Assembly (NCBI RefSeq): GCF_009649735.1
Contig: NZ_WJNH01000001.1
Coordinates: 62,001 to 126,000 of the forward strand
DNA length: 64,000 bases
Direction: 5' to 3'
DNA from: Salinibacillus xinjiangensis
Lineage (GTDB): Bacteria; Bacillota; Bacilli; Bacillales; Alkalibacillaceae
Part shown: positions 26,388 through 35,600 of the stretch, in pieces
Layout: the number at the start of each line of letters is the position of its first letter
Position numbering within the stretch: position 1 is the first letter of the stretch
Translations under genes and position numbers: made by a program
The notes under the pieces: generated by a model
Database searches by the model: none
Told to the model about the DNA's origin: nothing
Seen by the model: only the letters and a program-made list of their open reading frames with translations

Positions 26388-26829
26388 GAGCTTTCTCCTC
26401 ACTTTCTGGCTGAAGTGGGTGTTTCGTTTTATATCGTTGGTCATTTAATACAATTTGTTTCGCTTGATTATTTTTCACATTCACTACCACAGGAGCTTGA
26501 AGATTCATAGTTGATTTTTCTAAAGAATCCTGCAACGTCAAAATGGAATAAACAGAAACATCTTCAGGGTCTTTAATCTCTAGCTGATCAATAGTTCCCT
26601 CATCTAAATCAATCTCATAATCCTTATAAAATAAATAAGGAATCGTTAATACCAAAGACAATTCCTTTGTGTGGATAGATTGTAAGATTTGAAATGCATT
26701 ATTATCTGGCAAATTAAAAATCGCAAACTTTTTCTCATCTTTAAACCCTGGAATACCAGATTCAAAAGTCAAAACACTTTCATCACTTACATACATCTCT
26801 CCAAAATACAATGTATCTATTTTCATCAT
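26359..26829 (-). CDS. fliW: Flagellar assembly factor FliW
   Basis: 156 residues (B. subtilis 143) with the FliW core [17 protein letters not shown] and [11 protein letters not shown]-like strands. FliW binds CsrA allosterically; free flagellin titrates FliW and releases CsrA to shut off hag. The C-terminal tail of about 15 residues is longer than usual and is the part overlapping csrA. Confidence 0.94.
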   Translation of the reverse strand: MMKIDTLYFGEMYVSDESVLTFESGIPGFKDEKKFAIFNLPDNNAFQILQSIHTKELSLVLTIPYLFYKDYEIDLDEGTIDQLEIKDPEDVSVYSILTLQDSLEKSTMNLQAPVVVNVKNNQAKQIVLNDQRYKTKHPLQPESEEKAHVSANTKNR

Positions 26830-26850
26830 TCACCACTTCTTTTCTCAAAA

Positions 26851-27429
26851 TTATATAGTCGTTTCCTTCCAATTTACATTAACAAAGTCAATTTCTAAAT
26901 TGGCATACTGCTTCTTTCCAACTTCTACATTACCGGGCTGATAATCGGTAATTGGTTTTCGAGGTTGCACGGAAATTCTAGGCTCATTCCTTTGTACATC
27001 AATATTCACCTTAGCAGGCTGATAATCAATCTTCACTGCATTATGAGATGGAATCCACCCTATATTAAATTCCCTCATAGGATCATACGCATTATTCACC
27101 GCATGACTAACAATAGGGTTTCCTCCGTTTTCAATTCGCATCAAATCATCACCTTCACTAGCCCGCCTCGATGTACCTTCATCCGCAGATCGATGTCCCT
27201 TTTGACCAAAGTTCCTTGCAAACTCCACGGAATTGACCATACCCATATCACGCCACGCCTGGGTTTGATCAATTGTTTGCTTACTTGGCTGCTTATCAAT
27301 TTGAATATCTGCTTTCGGTTGCTCGATGGTTATCTCAGCCTCTGGTTGCTGGATAGATTGCTTAGCCGGGAATATATTTAGTTCTGTTTTTGCCATCTGA
27401 GATTGTAATCGAATTTGTGGAAGCTGCAT
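26851..27429 (-). CDS. yviE: DUF6470 family protein YviE
   Basis: 192 residues (B. subtilis 191). N-terminal QLPQIRLQSQMAKTELNI and alternating Gln/Lys/Pro strands (EITIEQPKADIQID; KVNIDVQRNEPRISV) give a repetitive beta-rich pattern. Function unknown; it is always found between flgL and fliW, so it probably serves filament or hook assembly. Confidence 0.88.
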   Translation of the reverse strand: MQLPQIRLQSQMAKTELNIFPAKQSIQQPEAEITIEQPKADIQIDKQPSKQTIDQTQAWRDMGMVNSVEFARNFGQKGHRSADEGTSRRASEGDDLMRIENGGNPIVSHAVNNAYDPMREFNIGWIPSHNAVKIDYQPAKVNIDVQRNEPRISVQPRKPITDYQPGNVEVGKKQYANLEIDFVNVNWKETTI

Positions 27430-27471
27430 GTCTTTCCCTCACTTTTAGTTTAGACAATCATGCCAATATGT

Positions 27472-27503
27472 AAAAAGCTATCTGTTCAAGTCAGATAGCT
27501 TAT
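27472..27503 (-). terminator. Hairpin after flgL
   Basis: AAGCTATCTG (27475-27484) with CAGATAGCTT (27492-27501), then TTTTT on the minus strand. It overlaps the flgL stop and may attenuate transcription into yviE-fliW-csrA. Confidence 0.75.
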
Positions 27504-28381
27504 CTTAAGAAATCAATTAAGGATGGTTGAATAATTCGTGCACCTGTTGATAATGCGGCACGATGAATGCTTTCTTGCGTTTTCAAATTCATAATTACTT
27601 TTTCTATATCGGCATCTTCATTATCAGACATAATCTGAGTCGCCGTGATTTCCTGTGAACTTAGGCGGTCCTCTACCATGTCCAACCGATTCATACGTGC
27701 ACCTAAATTAGCCCGTTCATCCACAACATCATTAATAAAACCGTCGATATCCTTTATATAATTATCAAGATCTTTACCTGTTTTTCCAGCCTTTAAATCA
27801 TCTGCAAAACTTTGAATATTATCAAATAGCTCTTCTGTAAACATATTAGAGGGATTGGTATTAGCTTTAAGTACAATTCCATCTGAAACAGCAATATTTA
27901 CGGCATCATTATTAGCATTACCTGCTATTAACTCTCCATTCTCATTAAAACGCGGATTGGTTGTATCGGTACCGTTAAAAATATATTTGTTATTTACTTT
28001 TGTATTTGAAATATCAATTAAATGATCCCGAAGCTGTTCAACTTCCTGAGCTATATTGGCTCGTTGGTCTCCCTCGTAAGTATCGTTACTCGCTTGTGTA
28101 GCCAACTCACGTAAACGTTGCAATGTCTTTGTAGCCTTATCCATCGCATCATCCGAGCTACTCATCCAATTGTGAATTTCCCCTAAGTTACGCTGATACT
28201 GCTTAATTTCCGTTAGCTCAGTCCGGTAATTCATCCCTTTCATCGCTACAACCGGGTCATCAGAAGGCCGGCTCACCTTTTTCCCTGTATAAAGCTGTTC
28301 CTGATATTTGGCCATTCGTTCATAACTACCGGATAAATTTCTCATAAAATTATTCGATAGCATCGATTGAGTTACACGCAT
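27500..28381 (-). CDS. flgL: Hook-filament junction protein FlgL (HAP3)
   Basis: 293 residues (B. subtilis 298). Flagellin-like N-terminus (RVTQSMLSNNFMRNLSGSYERM) and C-terminal helix (SIHRAALSTGARIIQPSLIDFL). It joins the hook to the filament. It starts 10 nt after the flgK stop. Confidence 0.95.
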   Translation of the reverse strand: MRVTQSMLSNNFMRNLSGSYERMAKYQEQLYTGKKVSRPSDDPVVAMKGMNYRTELTEIKQYQRNLGEIHNWMSSSDDAMDKATKTLQRLRELATQASNDTYEGDQRANIAQEVEQLRDHLIDISNTKVNNKYIFNGTDTTNPRFNENGELIAGNANNDAVNIAVSDGIVLKANTNPSNMFTEELFDNIQSFADDLKAGKTGKDLDNYIKDIDGFINDVVDERANLGARMNRLDMVEDRLSSQEITATQIMSDNEDADIEKVIMNLKTQESIHRAALSTGARIIQPSLIDFLR

Positions 28382-28391
28382 TGTTATTCAC

Positions 28392-29963
28392 CTACCTTCC
28401 GACTAACCCCATTTGATTAATAATTCGATCTAGCATCTCATCTACCACCGTCATATTTCTAGCCGCTGCATTATAAGCATGCTGGAATTTAATCATGTTT
28501 GTCATTTCCTCATCCAGTGAAACTCCACTAATCGATTGACGTCTCGACTCCACCGCACCCTTTAGGGTATCGGCATTTTGAGACATGCGGTTCGCCTCTT
28601 GGGCCTGTACACCTAAATCACCAATAATCCCTTCGTAAAAACTGTCTACGGTCGTATTTTCACCTAGTAAGTTTCCTAAAACCTTGTCCTTTATATCGGC
28701 TAATGCTTGAGCATTTTCACCATTACCAAGATAGGATTGCCCTTGCTGCGGCCCCATTGGATCACCGTTTTCATCTAATACTAAAGCTGCTGCAATATTG
28801 TCTTCATCATTCTTAATTGTATCCGTCAAATCGATTTCGGACGCATATCCAATATAATTGTCCGCTGAAAATGACTCATCAATTTTAAAGAAGGCCTGGC
28901 CTTGTTCATTTTTCAATGTGATTCCTTGTTCATGCTGATTATTGAAGGCCTGTGCAAAAGCAAAAGCCATCTGATCAATGTCTTTTAACATCGAAGTGTA
29001 AATACCTTTCACTTTACCATTTCCACTATATCCATGAGACTCCATAAGTCCCTTTAACTTTCCGTTAGCCGTGAATTCTTCAGGTGTTATAGTGCTTCCT
29101 CCAACAGTAATCCCGTTAACAACTCGTTGTCCATTTACTTCTTCATAACCAACACTCACTTGGTTGACCTTGTTATTCCCGTCAATTAATTTATCAGCAC
29201 TTAGAGCCTGTCCTTCACGATCCACAAGCTCGATGGATGCAATTCCTTGAGCGATGTCTTTAGAACTTTTACTACTTTCATTAAATGTGACTTTGATATT
29301 GACCATTTCCGAAAGCTCATCAATTAACTGATCACGTTTATCATACAAATCATTCGGTAAATAGCCATGGGGTTCAATCGCTTTTACTTGGTCATTAATC
29401 TTGCTTATTTGGCTAACCAAAGAGTTTATATCCTTTGTTGTAACATCAATTTCATCCTTTAAATCTGATTGGATAGCCTTTAAGGAGTCCGAAACATAAT
29501 TAAAGGTATCCGCAACTGCAATCCCTCGCTGCTGAACAACAGAACGCGCCCCTGAATCTTCCGGGTTTACAGACAAATCATTTAACGACTGCCAAAACTG
29601 ATTGATTGTGGATGATAAGCCTGTATCACTTGGCTCATTTAAAATTTGCTCCATCTGGCTCAATGCACCGGCTCGTGATTCCCAGTAACCTGATTTGTTA
29701 TTTTCCGCACGAAACTGCATATCTACAAATTGATCACGCACACGCTGAACTGATCCAGCCTGTACCCCTTGTCCAATTTGTCCAGGAATTTCAGGACGGT
29801 TTCTCCCTGGTGTTGGATATGGGGTCTCCTGCACAAAATTGACTCGTTGTCGGGAGTACCCTGGTGTATTGGCATTCGCGATGTTGTGTCCAGTTGTATG
29901 TAGAGCACTTTGTTGGGTAAATAGTGCTCGTTTTGCTACTTCTAATCCACTAAATGTTGACAA
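28392..29963 (-). CDS. flgK: Hook-filament junction protein FlgK (HAP1)
   Basis: 523 residues (B. subtilis 507). The rod/hook family N-terminus (TQQSALHTTGHNIANANTPG) and C-terminal YNAAARNMTVVDEMLD are clear. TTG start preceded by AGGGGG. Second gene of the FlgK-FlgL junction pair. Confidence 0.96.
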   Translation of the reverse strand: MSTFSGLEVAKRALFTQQSALHTTGHNIANANTPGYSRQRVNFVQETPYPTPGRNRPEIPGQIGQGVQAGSVQRVRDQFVDMQFRAENNKSGYWESRAGALSQMEQILNEPSDTGLSSTINQFWQSLNDLSVNPEDSGARSVVQQRGIAVADTFNYVSDSLKAIQSDLKDEIDVTTKDINSLVSQISKINDQVKAIEPHGYLPNDLYDKRDQLIDELSEMVNIKVTFNESSKSSKDIAQGIASIELVDREGQALSADKLIDGNNKVNQVSVGYEEVNGQRVVNGITVGGSTITPEEFTANGKLKGLMESHGYSGNGKVKGIYTSMLKDIDQMAFAFAQAFNNQHEQGITLKNEQGQAFFKIDESFSADNYIGYASEIDLTDTIKNDEDNIAAALVLDENGDPMGPQQGQSYLGNGENAQALADIKDKVLGNLLGENTTVDSFYEGIIGDLGVQAQEANRMSQNADTLKGAVESRRQSISGVSLDEEMTNMIKFQHAYNAAARNMTVVDEMLDRIINQMGLVGR

Positions 29964-29975
29964 ATTTGGTACCCC

Positions 29976-30467
29976 CTATGCTTTGGAGTCAAAAACAGAC
30001 CTCTTCGGTGCTGATGACCCTTTTTTTTGATCGCCGTAGTTTAAATTTTTGATTGATGGTTGAAGTAAATCTAACGAAAGCTCGACAAACTGTAAGGATT
30101 GTTGGGTTAGCTCTTGATTGAGCTGTTCCTGTTGCTTGAGCTCTGCCATAAGCATGATAAATTTCTCAAAAATATTCGTTAGCTCTTCTTTTTCATTTTC
30201 GTCCTTTATATGTTTCAGCATTTCAGATACTGTATTTTCCTGGCTAGTGACTCCCTGCTGCTGAAACCATTTTTCCGTTAACGTGACACGTTTTTGTTCC
30301 AGTTGACTGACAGCTTGTACATGCTTGTTTTCATTCACCAACAGGGATTGAAAAGCATCCATGTCACCGCTTTTTAGTAATTCTGTTTTTTCCTTCGATA
30401 GCTTTAGTAAGCTCTCATGTAGTTTCATGAGCTTTGACATGGCTTGGATAATTGCCTGAGTTGACAA
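29976..30467 (-). CDS. flgN: Flagellar chaperone FlgN (YvyG)
   Basis: 163 residues, helical throughout, FlgN family (LMKLHESLLKLSKEKTELLKSGDMDAFQ). It chaperones FlgK and FlgL for export. The TTG start has AGGAGG 8 nt upstream. Confidence 0.88.
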   Translation of the reverse strand: MSTQAIIQAMSKLMKLHESLLKLSKEKTELLKSGDMDAFQSLLVNENKHVQAVSQLEQKRVTLTEKWFQQQGVTSQENTVSEMLKHIKDENEKEELTNIFEKFIMLMAELKQQEQLNQELTQQSLQFVELSLDLLQPSIKNLNYGDQKKGSSAPKRSVFDSKA

Positions 30468-30481
30468 GCTGTCGTCCTCCT

Positions 30482-30748
30482 TTAACCTCGATTAGACCAG
30501 AAATTCAGCATTTTCTGTGCCGTTTCTTTGTGGTTGATTTGATAATTTCCGCTCTGCACGTCCTGTTTAATTCGTTGTACTTCCTTTTGGCGTTCCTCCT
30601 GAATGGCGTTGCCTTTGAGCATTTCCTGAGCCTTGCTTGATATCTCTAGTTTATCTTCGGTTTGATTGGTTTTGCTAATAGCAGACTGCTTTTGTACCTG
30701 CTTTTGATATGGATTCATATGGACATTATTTGTACCATTAACTTTCAT
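30482..30748 (-). CDS. flgM: Anti-sigma-D factor FlgM
   Basis: 88 residues (B. subtilis 88). Disordered N-terminus and the sigma-binding C-terminal helix region (KLEISSKAQEMLKGN; RIKQDVQSGNYQINHKETAQ). It holds sigma-D inactive until hook completion, and so controls hag. ATG follows AGAGGGGAT. Confidence 0.93.
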   Translation of the reverse strand: MKVNGTNNVHMNPYQKQVQKQSAISKTNQTEDKLEISSKAQEMLKGNAIQEERQKEVQRIKQDVQSGNYQINHKETAQKMLNFWSNRG

Positions 30749-30816
30749 ACCGATCCCCTCTTTCCGTGATTCCGTTCGATTCTCTACTTTTGTTATCGGT
30801 TAGAAAATGAAAATGT

Positions 30817-31239
30817 TTAATGTTTCCGTCTAAATTTTTGGTTAACCGAGAAATAAGTGTTGGCTTTCTCCTGTTTTTTCTGTTCATCGGCTTCTTGTTT
30901 GTTAATCTTTTTTAAATCACTCTCAAGCTGTTGACGACAATTATCACAAATTTTTCCACCTTGTATCGGTTCCCCACAACGTTCACAACCGTATGCTAAG
31001 TTTGGCAAGTTTGTGGTTCGAATTCGTCGTTCTTTTACAAACTTAATAATGAGGTTTTCATCGACACCCGTTGAGTCTGAGACTTCTGCAATCGTTGCCT
31101 GACGATTTTCTTTTTTGCGTACATATGAAAAGACCTTTTCAAATGCACGCTCTTCTTCTTTATAGCAATTCATACAAACAGAATGAATCCCCTTCACAAA
31201 TAATTCCCCACAGTTTGGACAATTCGCTAATTCACCCAT
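30817..31239 (-). CDS. yvyF: Flagellar operon zinc-ribbon protein YvyF
   Basis: 140 residues. Two zinc knuckles (CPNCGELF with CMNC; CERCGEPI with CDNC) flank a winged-helix-like middle (QATIAEVSDSTGVDENLI). Likely a nucleic-acid-binding regulator; in B. subtilis it precedes flgM and its role is not settled. The second of two adjacent ATGs is better spaced from GGAGG. Confidence 0.88.
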   Translation of the reverse strand: MGELANCPNCGELFVKGIHSVCMNCYKEEERAFEKVFSYVRKKENRQATIAEVSDSTGVDENLIIKFVKERRIRTTNLPNLAYGCERCGEPIQGGKICDNCRQQLESDLKKINKQEADEQKKQEKANTYFSVNQKFRRKH

Positions 31240-31321
31240 CATTGTTCCTCCTCAAAAGAAATTGACACGTTTTGATATTACTCTTATTATATCTACTTTT
31301 GGTCATTTGACAAAGGCATAT

Positions 31322-32005
31322 TTAACTACGGATGAGGGTGAAACTGTCGATTGTAGTCGCGCCGCCTCTTTTTAATAGGTAGGCAGCCCAGTGTAGAGTG
31401 GCACCAGTTGTATACAGGTCATCAATCACCAAGATTGGACCTTGGACTTCATTTTTTAGTTGAAAGGGATTGTTGGATTGGAGACGCTGCTGGCGGGACT
31501 TTTTGGCTTGTTTTTCATTGGTTACTCGTGTTAAGGCGTCGTCTATTGGTAAATCTAGCAACTGAGCTATAGCTTCAGCCTGGTTAAAGCCTCTTTCCTG
31601 CTGACGAGTAGCGCTTAGAGGTATAGGTACGAGTGTAGGATTGAGTTTTCCGAAATCCTCCTTAAACCGTTTTTGGACACCTGCTTTAAAAAGGTTAACT
31701 AATACATAATCTCCGCGATATTTCCACTTATTCATTATTTCTTTCATAAAAGGGGAATAAGAAAATACAGATACGTTTTTGGAAAGCACGCCAGCAAATG
31801 TTGGGTGGGTTGACCATTGCTTGCAATCTCCACATAACAGCTCATTTTTGGAGGATCTCGAGCAACGTGGGCAGGCAGGGCCAACAATGCAGGTGAGTTT
31901 TTGCTTGCATGAATCACAAATCACTATGTTCTCCCCAAATATATTTAGGAAATTCCGCCAAGTTATTTCAGGGATAATTTCGTTATGGCACCAAAGACAA
32001 TGCAT
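31322..32005 (-). CDS. comFC: Competence protein ComFC (phosphoribosyltransferase type)
   Basis: 227 residues (B. subtilis 240). An N-terminal double zinc ribbon (CLWC/CDSC; CPRC/CGDC) is followed by a PRTase domain with PRPP loop ILVIDDLYTTGATL (about 190-203). Needed for DNA uptake at the cytosolic face together with ComFA. It overlaps the comFA 3' end by 23 nt. Confidence 0.92.
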   Translation of the reverse strand: MHCLWCHNEIIPEITWRNFLNIFGENIVICDSCKQKLTCIVGPACPRCSRSSKNELLCGDCKQWSTHPTFAGVLSKNVSVFSYSPFMKEIMNKWKYRGDYVLVNLFKAGVQKRFKEDFGKLNPTLVPIPLSATRQQERGFNQAEAIAQLLDLPIDDALTRVTNEKQAKKSRQQRLQSNNPFQLKNEVQGPILVIDDLYTTGATLHWAAYLLKRGGATTIDSFTLIRS

Positions 32006-33365
32006 CTTGATCCCTCCTCGCCAAGCTATTCATCATTTCAATTGATCTTCTGGCCCTAATCATCTGCTCTGTCTTGCCCTGATGAAAGAAGACCACATCA
32101 CCATAGGGATCTGCTGCATTACGACCTGCTCTCCCCGCTATTTGAACTAAAGCCGCCTCATCAAACACCTGATGCCCTACATCAATGACGGCCACATCAA
32201 TCGAGGGAAAAGTTACCCCTCGTTCCAAAATTGTAGTGGTGATGAGCGCGTTCATTTTGTTATTCCGATATTTTTCCACTTTTTCTACTCGATCCTCATC
32301 GCTCGCATCCACACATTCTATATTTGTTAGATTAGCAATTTTTCTACCCATTTCAATTGAAGGGACAAATAATAGAAATCGCCGGTTTTGGGTAACTTTT
32401 TCATCAATCCAGGAAATAATTATTTGGGGTAGTTGATTCTTAGCGAGTGACTTTTTTAATCGATAACTTGATACAAACTGAGGGACAGGCAATGGGTGGC
32501 CATGGTAACGGGCTGGGACAAACACTGTGGGAATGAGGTTTAGTTTGGCGCGCCATATTAACCATTTTCTAGGAGTCGCGGTTAAGTAGATGAGACTTGA
32601 GGTTGTTTTTCGAGCTCTGTTAGCCGCAAAGGATAGTGAGCGATCAGTATAGTATGGAAACGCATCTACTTCATCAATGATCATCACATCAAACGCCTGC
32701 TCATATCTAAGGAGCTGATGGGTTGTGGAGATGGTAAATTGGCTCTCCTTCCCTTTGTCTTCAGAACCACCATATAGCGCAGAAATCGACACTTCCGGAA
32801 AAACCTGTTTAAATCGGGGGGCCAATTCCCTTACAACATCAGCTCTAGGCGACGCTATACATACACGATCGCCACGTTCAAAGGCAGCTGTTAGTCCTTT
32901 GAACAGCATCTCTGTTTTCCCGGCACCACATACAGCCCATACTAGCAGCGGGGCACGGCATGCCATGGCCGAGTTGATTTGATCAGCGGCACGTTGTTGA
33001 AAGGGGGTGAGTTTCCCTTGCCACTTACATGGGTCTACTACGAAAGGCGTTTCTAATCGTGGCCCCCTCCATTTATACAAAGGTTCAAAAGTACTGACTC
33101 TGCCCATTTCAATACATTTTCGACAATAGACAGCTTGCTTACGTTCACGAGGAATTCTACCAAATAGGTGACTTTTCCTATTTCCACATCGATTGCACAA
33201 ATATCCTGTGAGGGTTTCTTCAACGCCTGGTAATTCATTTAAATAATTCCTTTTCATAAGGTCTTGAATTTCATCTTCAGAGAAGGGGATTTCTTGTTTG
33301 AGAAGTAGTTTAGATTGACAAGAAAACGCATATTGATGGAGGGGGTTATTTTGGGGAATATTCAA
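31983..33365 (-). CDS. comFA: Competence DNA-translocation helicase ComFA
   Basis: 460 residues (B. subtilis 463). An N-terminal four-Cys zinc finger (CNRCGNRKSH and CRKC) precedes a DEAD-box core: Walker A AVCGAGKTEM, box II IIDEVD, SAT-like TATPRKW and motif VI QIAGRAGRNA. It drives single-stranded DNA import. TTG start with GGAGAG upstream. comFB, which lies between comFA and comFC in B. subtilis, is absent. Confidence 0.95.
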   Translation of the reverse strand: MNIPQNNPLHQYAFSCQSKLLLKQEIPFSEDEIQDLMKRNYLNELPGVEETLTGYLCNRCGNRKSHLFGRIPRERKQAVYCRKCIEMGRVSTFEPLYKWRGPRLETPFVVDPCKWQGKLTPFQQRAADQINSAMACRAPLLVWAVCGAGKTEMLFKGLTAAFERGDRVCIASPRADVVRELAPRFKQVFPEVSISALYGGSEDKGKESQFTISTTHQLLRYEQAFDVMIIDEVDAFPYYTDRSLSFAANRARKTTSSLIYLTATPRKWLIWRAKLNLIPTVFVPARYHGHPLPVPQFVSSYRLKKSLAKNQLPQIIISWIDEKVTQNRRFLLFVPSIEMGRKIANLTNIECVDASDEDRVEKVEKYRNNKMNALITTTILERGVTFPSIDVAVIDVGHQVFDEAALVQIAGRAGRNAADPYGDVVFFHQGKTEQMIRARRSIEMMNSLARRDQDALSLVP

Positions 33366-33388
33366 TTTTTCAACTCTCCTTATCAGAC

Positions 33389-33434
33389 AAAAAAGCAGAC
33401 TTAAAAGAATTATTTGTGGGCTCCTAAGTCTGCA
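33389..33434 (-). terminator. Terminator of degV
   Basis: GCAGACTTA (33395-33402) pairs with TAAGTCTGC (33425-33433); TTTTTTG follows on the minus strand. Confidence 0.82.
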
Positions 33435-33447
33435 GTCTCATCATGTA

Positions 33448-34290
33448 TTATTTTTCATACCAAGTTAAGCCAAGCGCACCTTCACCGAGATGAGTCCCAA
33501 TTACAGGACCAAAGTAGCTAATCGTCACCGAGACATTTTCATATTTCGATTCTAGCTCTTCCTTCCACTTGATCGCTTCCTCTTCACGCTGGGAATGAAT
33601 AAAGGTCGCCACAATCTCAATCCCTTTGCTAGCAGATTCGTCAAAAAGCTCTCGAATTCGGTTCAATGCTTTTTTACGTGTCCGAATTTTTTCGTAGGGC
33701 TCAATTTTACCATCTACAAAGTGAAGGATTGGTTTTACCTGAAGTAGACTTCCAATCATAGCTTGGGCACTATTCAGTCGACCACCCTTATGCAGATTTG
33801 TCAAATCATCTACCATAAAATAAGCACGAGTTGTTTTCTTAATTTCGTCCAGGCGTTCAATGATTTTCTCAGGATTAGCGCCCTCGTTTGCAAGTTTCGC
33901 AGCTTCTAAAACGTAAAATCCTTGGGCCATCGCACTAATCTCAGAGTCATAGGCATAAACCTCAATGTTTTCAGCCATTTCGCCAGCTGCGATCGTGCCT
34001 TGCAGCGTTCCACTAATCCCACTAGAAAGATGGATAGCTACAACAGCATCATATTCTTCACCGAGCTCCTTTAACTTTTCCGTTACATAGCCTACAGATG
34101 GCTGGGATGTTTTCGGAAGCTCTTCCGTCTCCCTCATTTTGGCATAAAACTCATCCGCATCTATGTCGACTTCCTCCTGATATGACTCTGAACCAAAAAT
34201 GACATTAAGCGGAACCATATGGATTTTCCACTCATCGCGGACAGATTTCGGAATATACGCCGTACTATCCGTCAGAACCGCTGTCTTCAT
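33448..34290 (-). CDS. degV: DegV family fatty-acid binding protein
   Basis: 280 residues (B. subtilis YviA/DegV 281). KTAVLTDSTAYIP, SQPSVGY and HLSSGISGTLQG are EDD-fold motifs that coordinate a fatty-acid carboxylate. Such FakB-like proteins present fatty acids to a FakA kinase. ATG 34290 follows AAAGGATG. Confidence 0.92.
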   Translation of the reverse strand: MKTAVLTDSTAYIPKSVRDEWKIHMVPLNVIFGSESYQEEVDIDADEFYAKMRETEELPKTSQPSVGYVTEKLKELGEEYDAVVAIHLSSGISGTLQGTIAAGEMAENIEVYAYDSEISAMAQGFYVLEAAKLANEGANPEKIIERLDEIKKTTRAYFMVDDLTNLHKGGRLNSAQAMIGSLLQVKPILHFVDGKIEPYEKIRTRKKALNRIRELFDESASKGIEIVATFIHSQREEEAIKWKEELESKYENVSVTISYFGPVIGTHLGEGALGLTWYEK

Positions 34291-34792
34291 AAAAGTCATC
34301 CTTTCTCCCTTATCCAAATTATATTGCTCTATGTCTCTTAATTATATGTACGTGCTATCTTTTTAATATTTTACACATTTTTTCAATAAATTGCTATTAG
34401 ATTAATTGAGTTGTTTAGCCTGGGACGTGGGGACAGGTCCTAGCTCTACCATCCATGACGACCGTTTCTACCGAATCTCTCCGGAAACCAATAGGGCGCA
34501 ATGCAGGAGCGCGTCTAGCCACTTTATAATTGCGTCTATATTAGCGTTCTGTGCGTCTTGACCCTGTTTAAATGAGTCTAAAACATTATGTATTGCGTCT
34601 CATTTATCGATTAGTGCATCATAACACCTTTATCGCGTCCAAACCATCCGCCATTGCGTCTTTTCACCTTAATTGTGTGTCTAATGATTCAAGCATTGCG
34701 TCCCCACCAACTCCTCCCAAGACACAACATCATCCCAAAATGAAAAACAGACCCCAGCTCACACCAGGATCTGCTTTCAATATTCTTTGAAT
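34291..34792. repeat. Intergenic region with 21-bp-phased GCGTC array
   Basis: From about 34505 to 34706, GCGTC or one-base variants start at 34511, 34532, 34553, 34574 (gagtc), 34595, 34616 (gcatc), 34635, 34656, 34677 (gtgtc) and 34698. All steps are 21 nt except 19 at 34616-34635. The preferred context is ATTGCGTCT. Bases between the cores are not conserved. No plausible reading frame spans it. The rest of the interval holds the degU terminator. Confidence 0.75.
34743..34777 (-). terminator. Terminator of degU
   Basis: GCAGATCC pairs imperfectly with GGGGTCTGT, with TTTTTCATTTT following on the minus strand. Confidence 0.65.
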
Positions 34793-35472
34793 CTACTGAA
34801 CTTCTACCCAGCCACTCTTAATCGCTTGAATAACGGCTTGGGTACGGTCATTCGCATCCATTTTTTGTAGTATATTGGAAACGTGATTTTTAACTGTTTT
34901 TTCACTTATATACAATGCTTCTGCTACTCCTCGGTTGCTCTTGCCATCGGCTAAAAGCTGTAGCACTTCACATTCACGTCGAGTTAATAAGTGAAGTGGC
35001 TTACGGTACTCGATGCTTTTAATTGCGTTCGCACCGTTTGAACCATTCGCCAGTCGACGATATTCTTGAACTAAATTATGTGTCACTTTTGGATGTAAGT
35101 AGGAGCCGCCATTGTGTACCACTTTAATTGCATCAATGAGCTCATTGGTTTCCATTTCTTTTAATAAGTATCCTTGCGCGCCAGTCTTTAACGCGTGTGT
35201 TACGTAAGTTTCATCATCGTGAATGGATAAAATAATCACCTTTACATCAGGAAATTGACCAACTAAATTTTTGGTTGCTTCAACTCCATTGATGGATGGC
35301 ATATTGATGTCCATTAATACTACGTCGGGATGATGTTGTCTAACTAGGTCGATGGCTTGATTTCCATCGTCTCCTTCTGCCACAACTTCGAAATCTTCTT
35401 CAAAGTCTAATATACGCTTGATGCCTTCGCGAAATAGTTTGTGGTCATCTATTAAAACTATTCTTGCCCCAT
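34793..35472 (-). pseudogene. degU: Response regulator DegU with apparent frameshift at its start
   Basis: The receiver domain ([19 protein letters not shown]; phospho-Asp in [10 protein letters not shown]) and NarL-type helix-turn-helix ([37 protein letters not shown]) are intact and very like B. subtilis DegU. The well-placed ATG at 35472, with AGGAGG upstream, reads only four codons before TAG. The DegU frame has no ATG, GTG or TTG between an upstream TGA and the GTG at 35383, inside the receiver. One extra base at the GGGG run (35467-35470) would restore a 226-residue protein (B. subtilis 229). Either a sequencing indel or a lesion that removes the first receiver strand. Confidence 0.88.
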
Positions 35473-35600
35473 GTCCTCGACCTCCTGAATAAAATTCTCA
35501 CCATCCGGAAATTTTTTGTGTATAACTAGCTTAATTTACCAAATTTCTCTCTCTATTCTCCATTATACATTACTACTACAAAACTAGCGAGTTTTCCTCC

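Noticed and set aside
33366-33420. A possible ComK box (AAAA-N5-TTT-like) upstream of comFA
   Set aside because: Only one imperfect half-pair and it lies inside the degV terminator loop; not convincing.
34424-34437. GTGGGGACAGGTCC upstream of the 21-bp array
   Set aside because: Half-similar to the REP core but no arms; not counted as a copy.
34572-34790. A 72-codon plus-strand frame across the 21-bp array
   Set aside because: No ribosome binding site, His/Ser/Pro-rich composition typical of non-coding frames, and it runs into the degU terminator.
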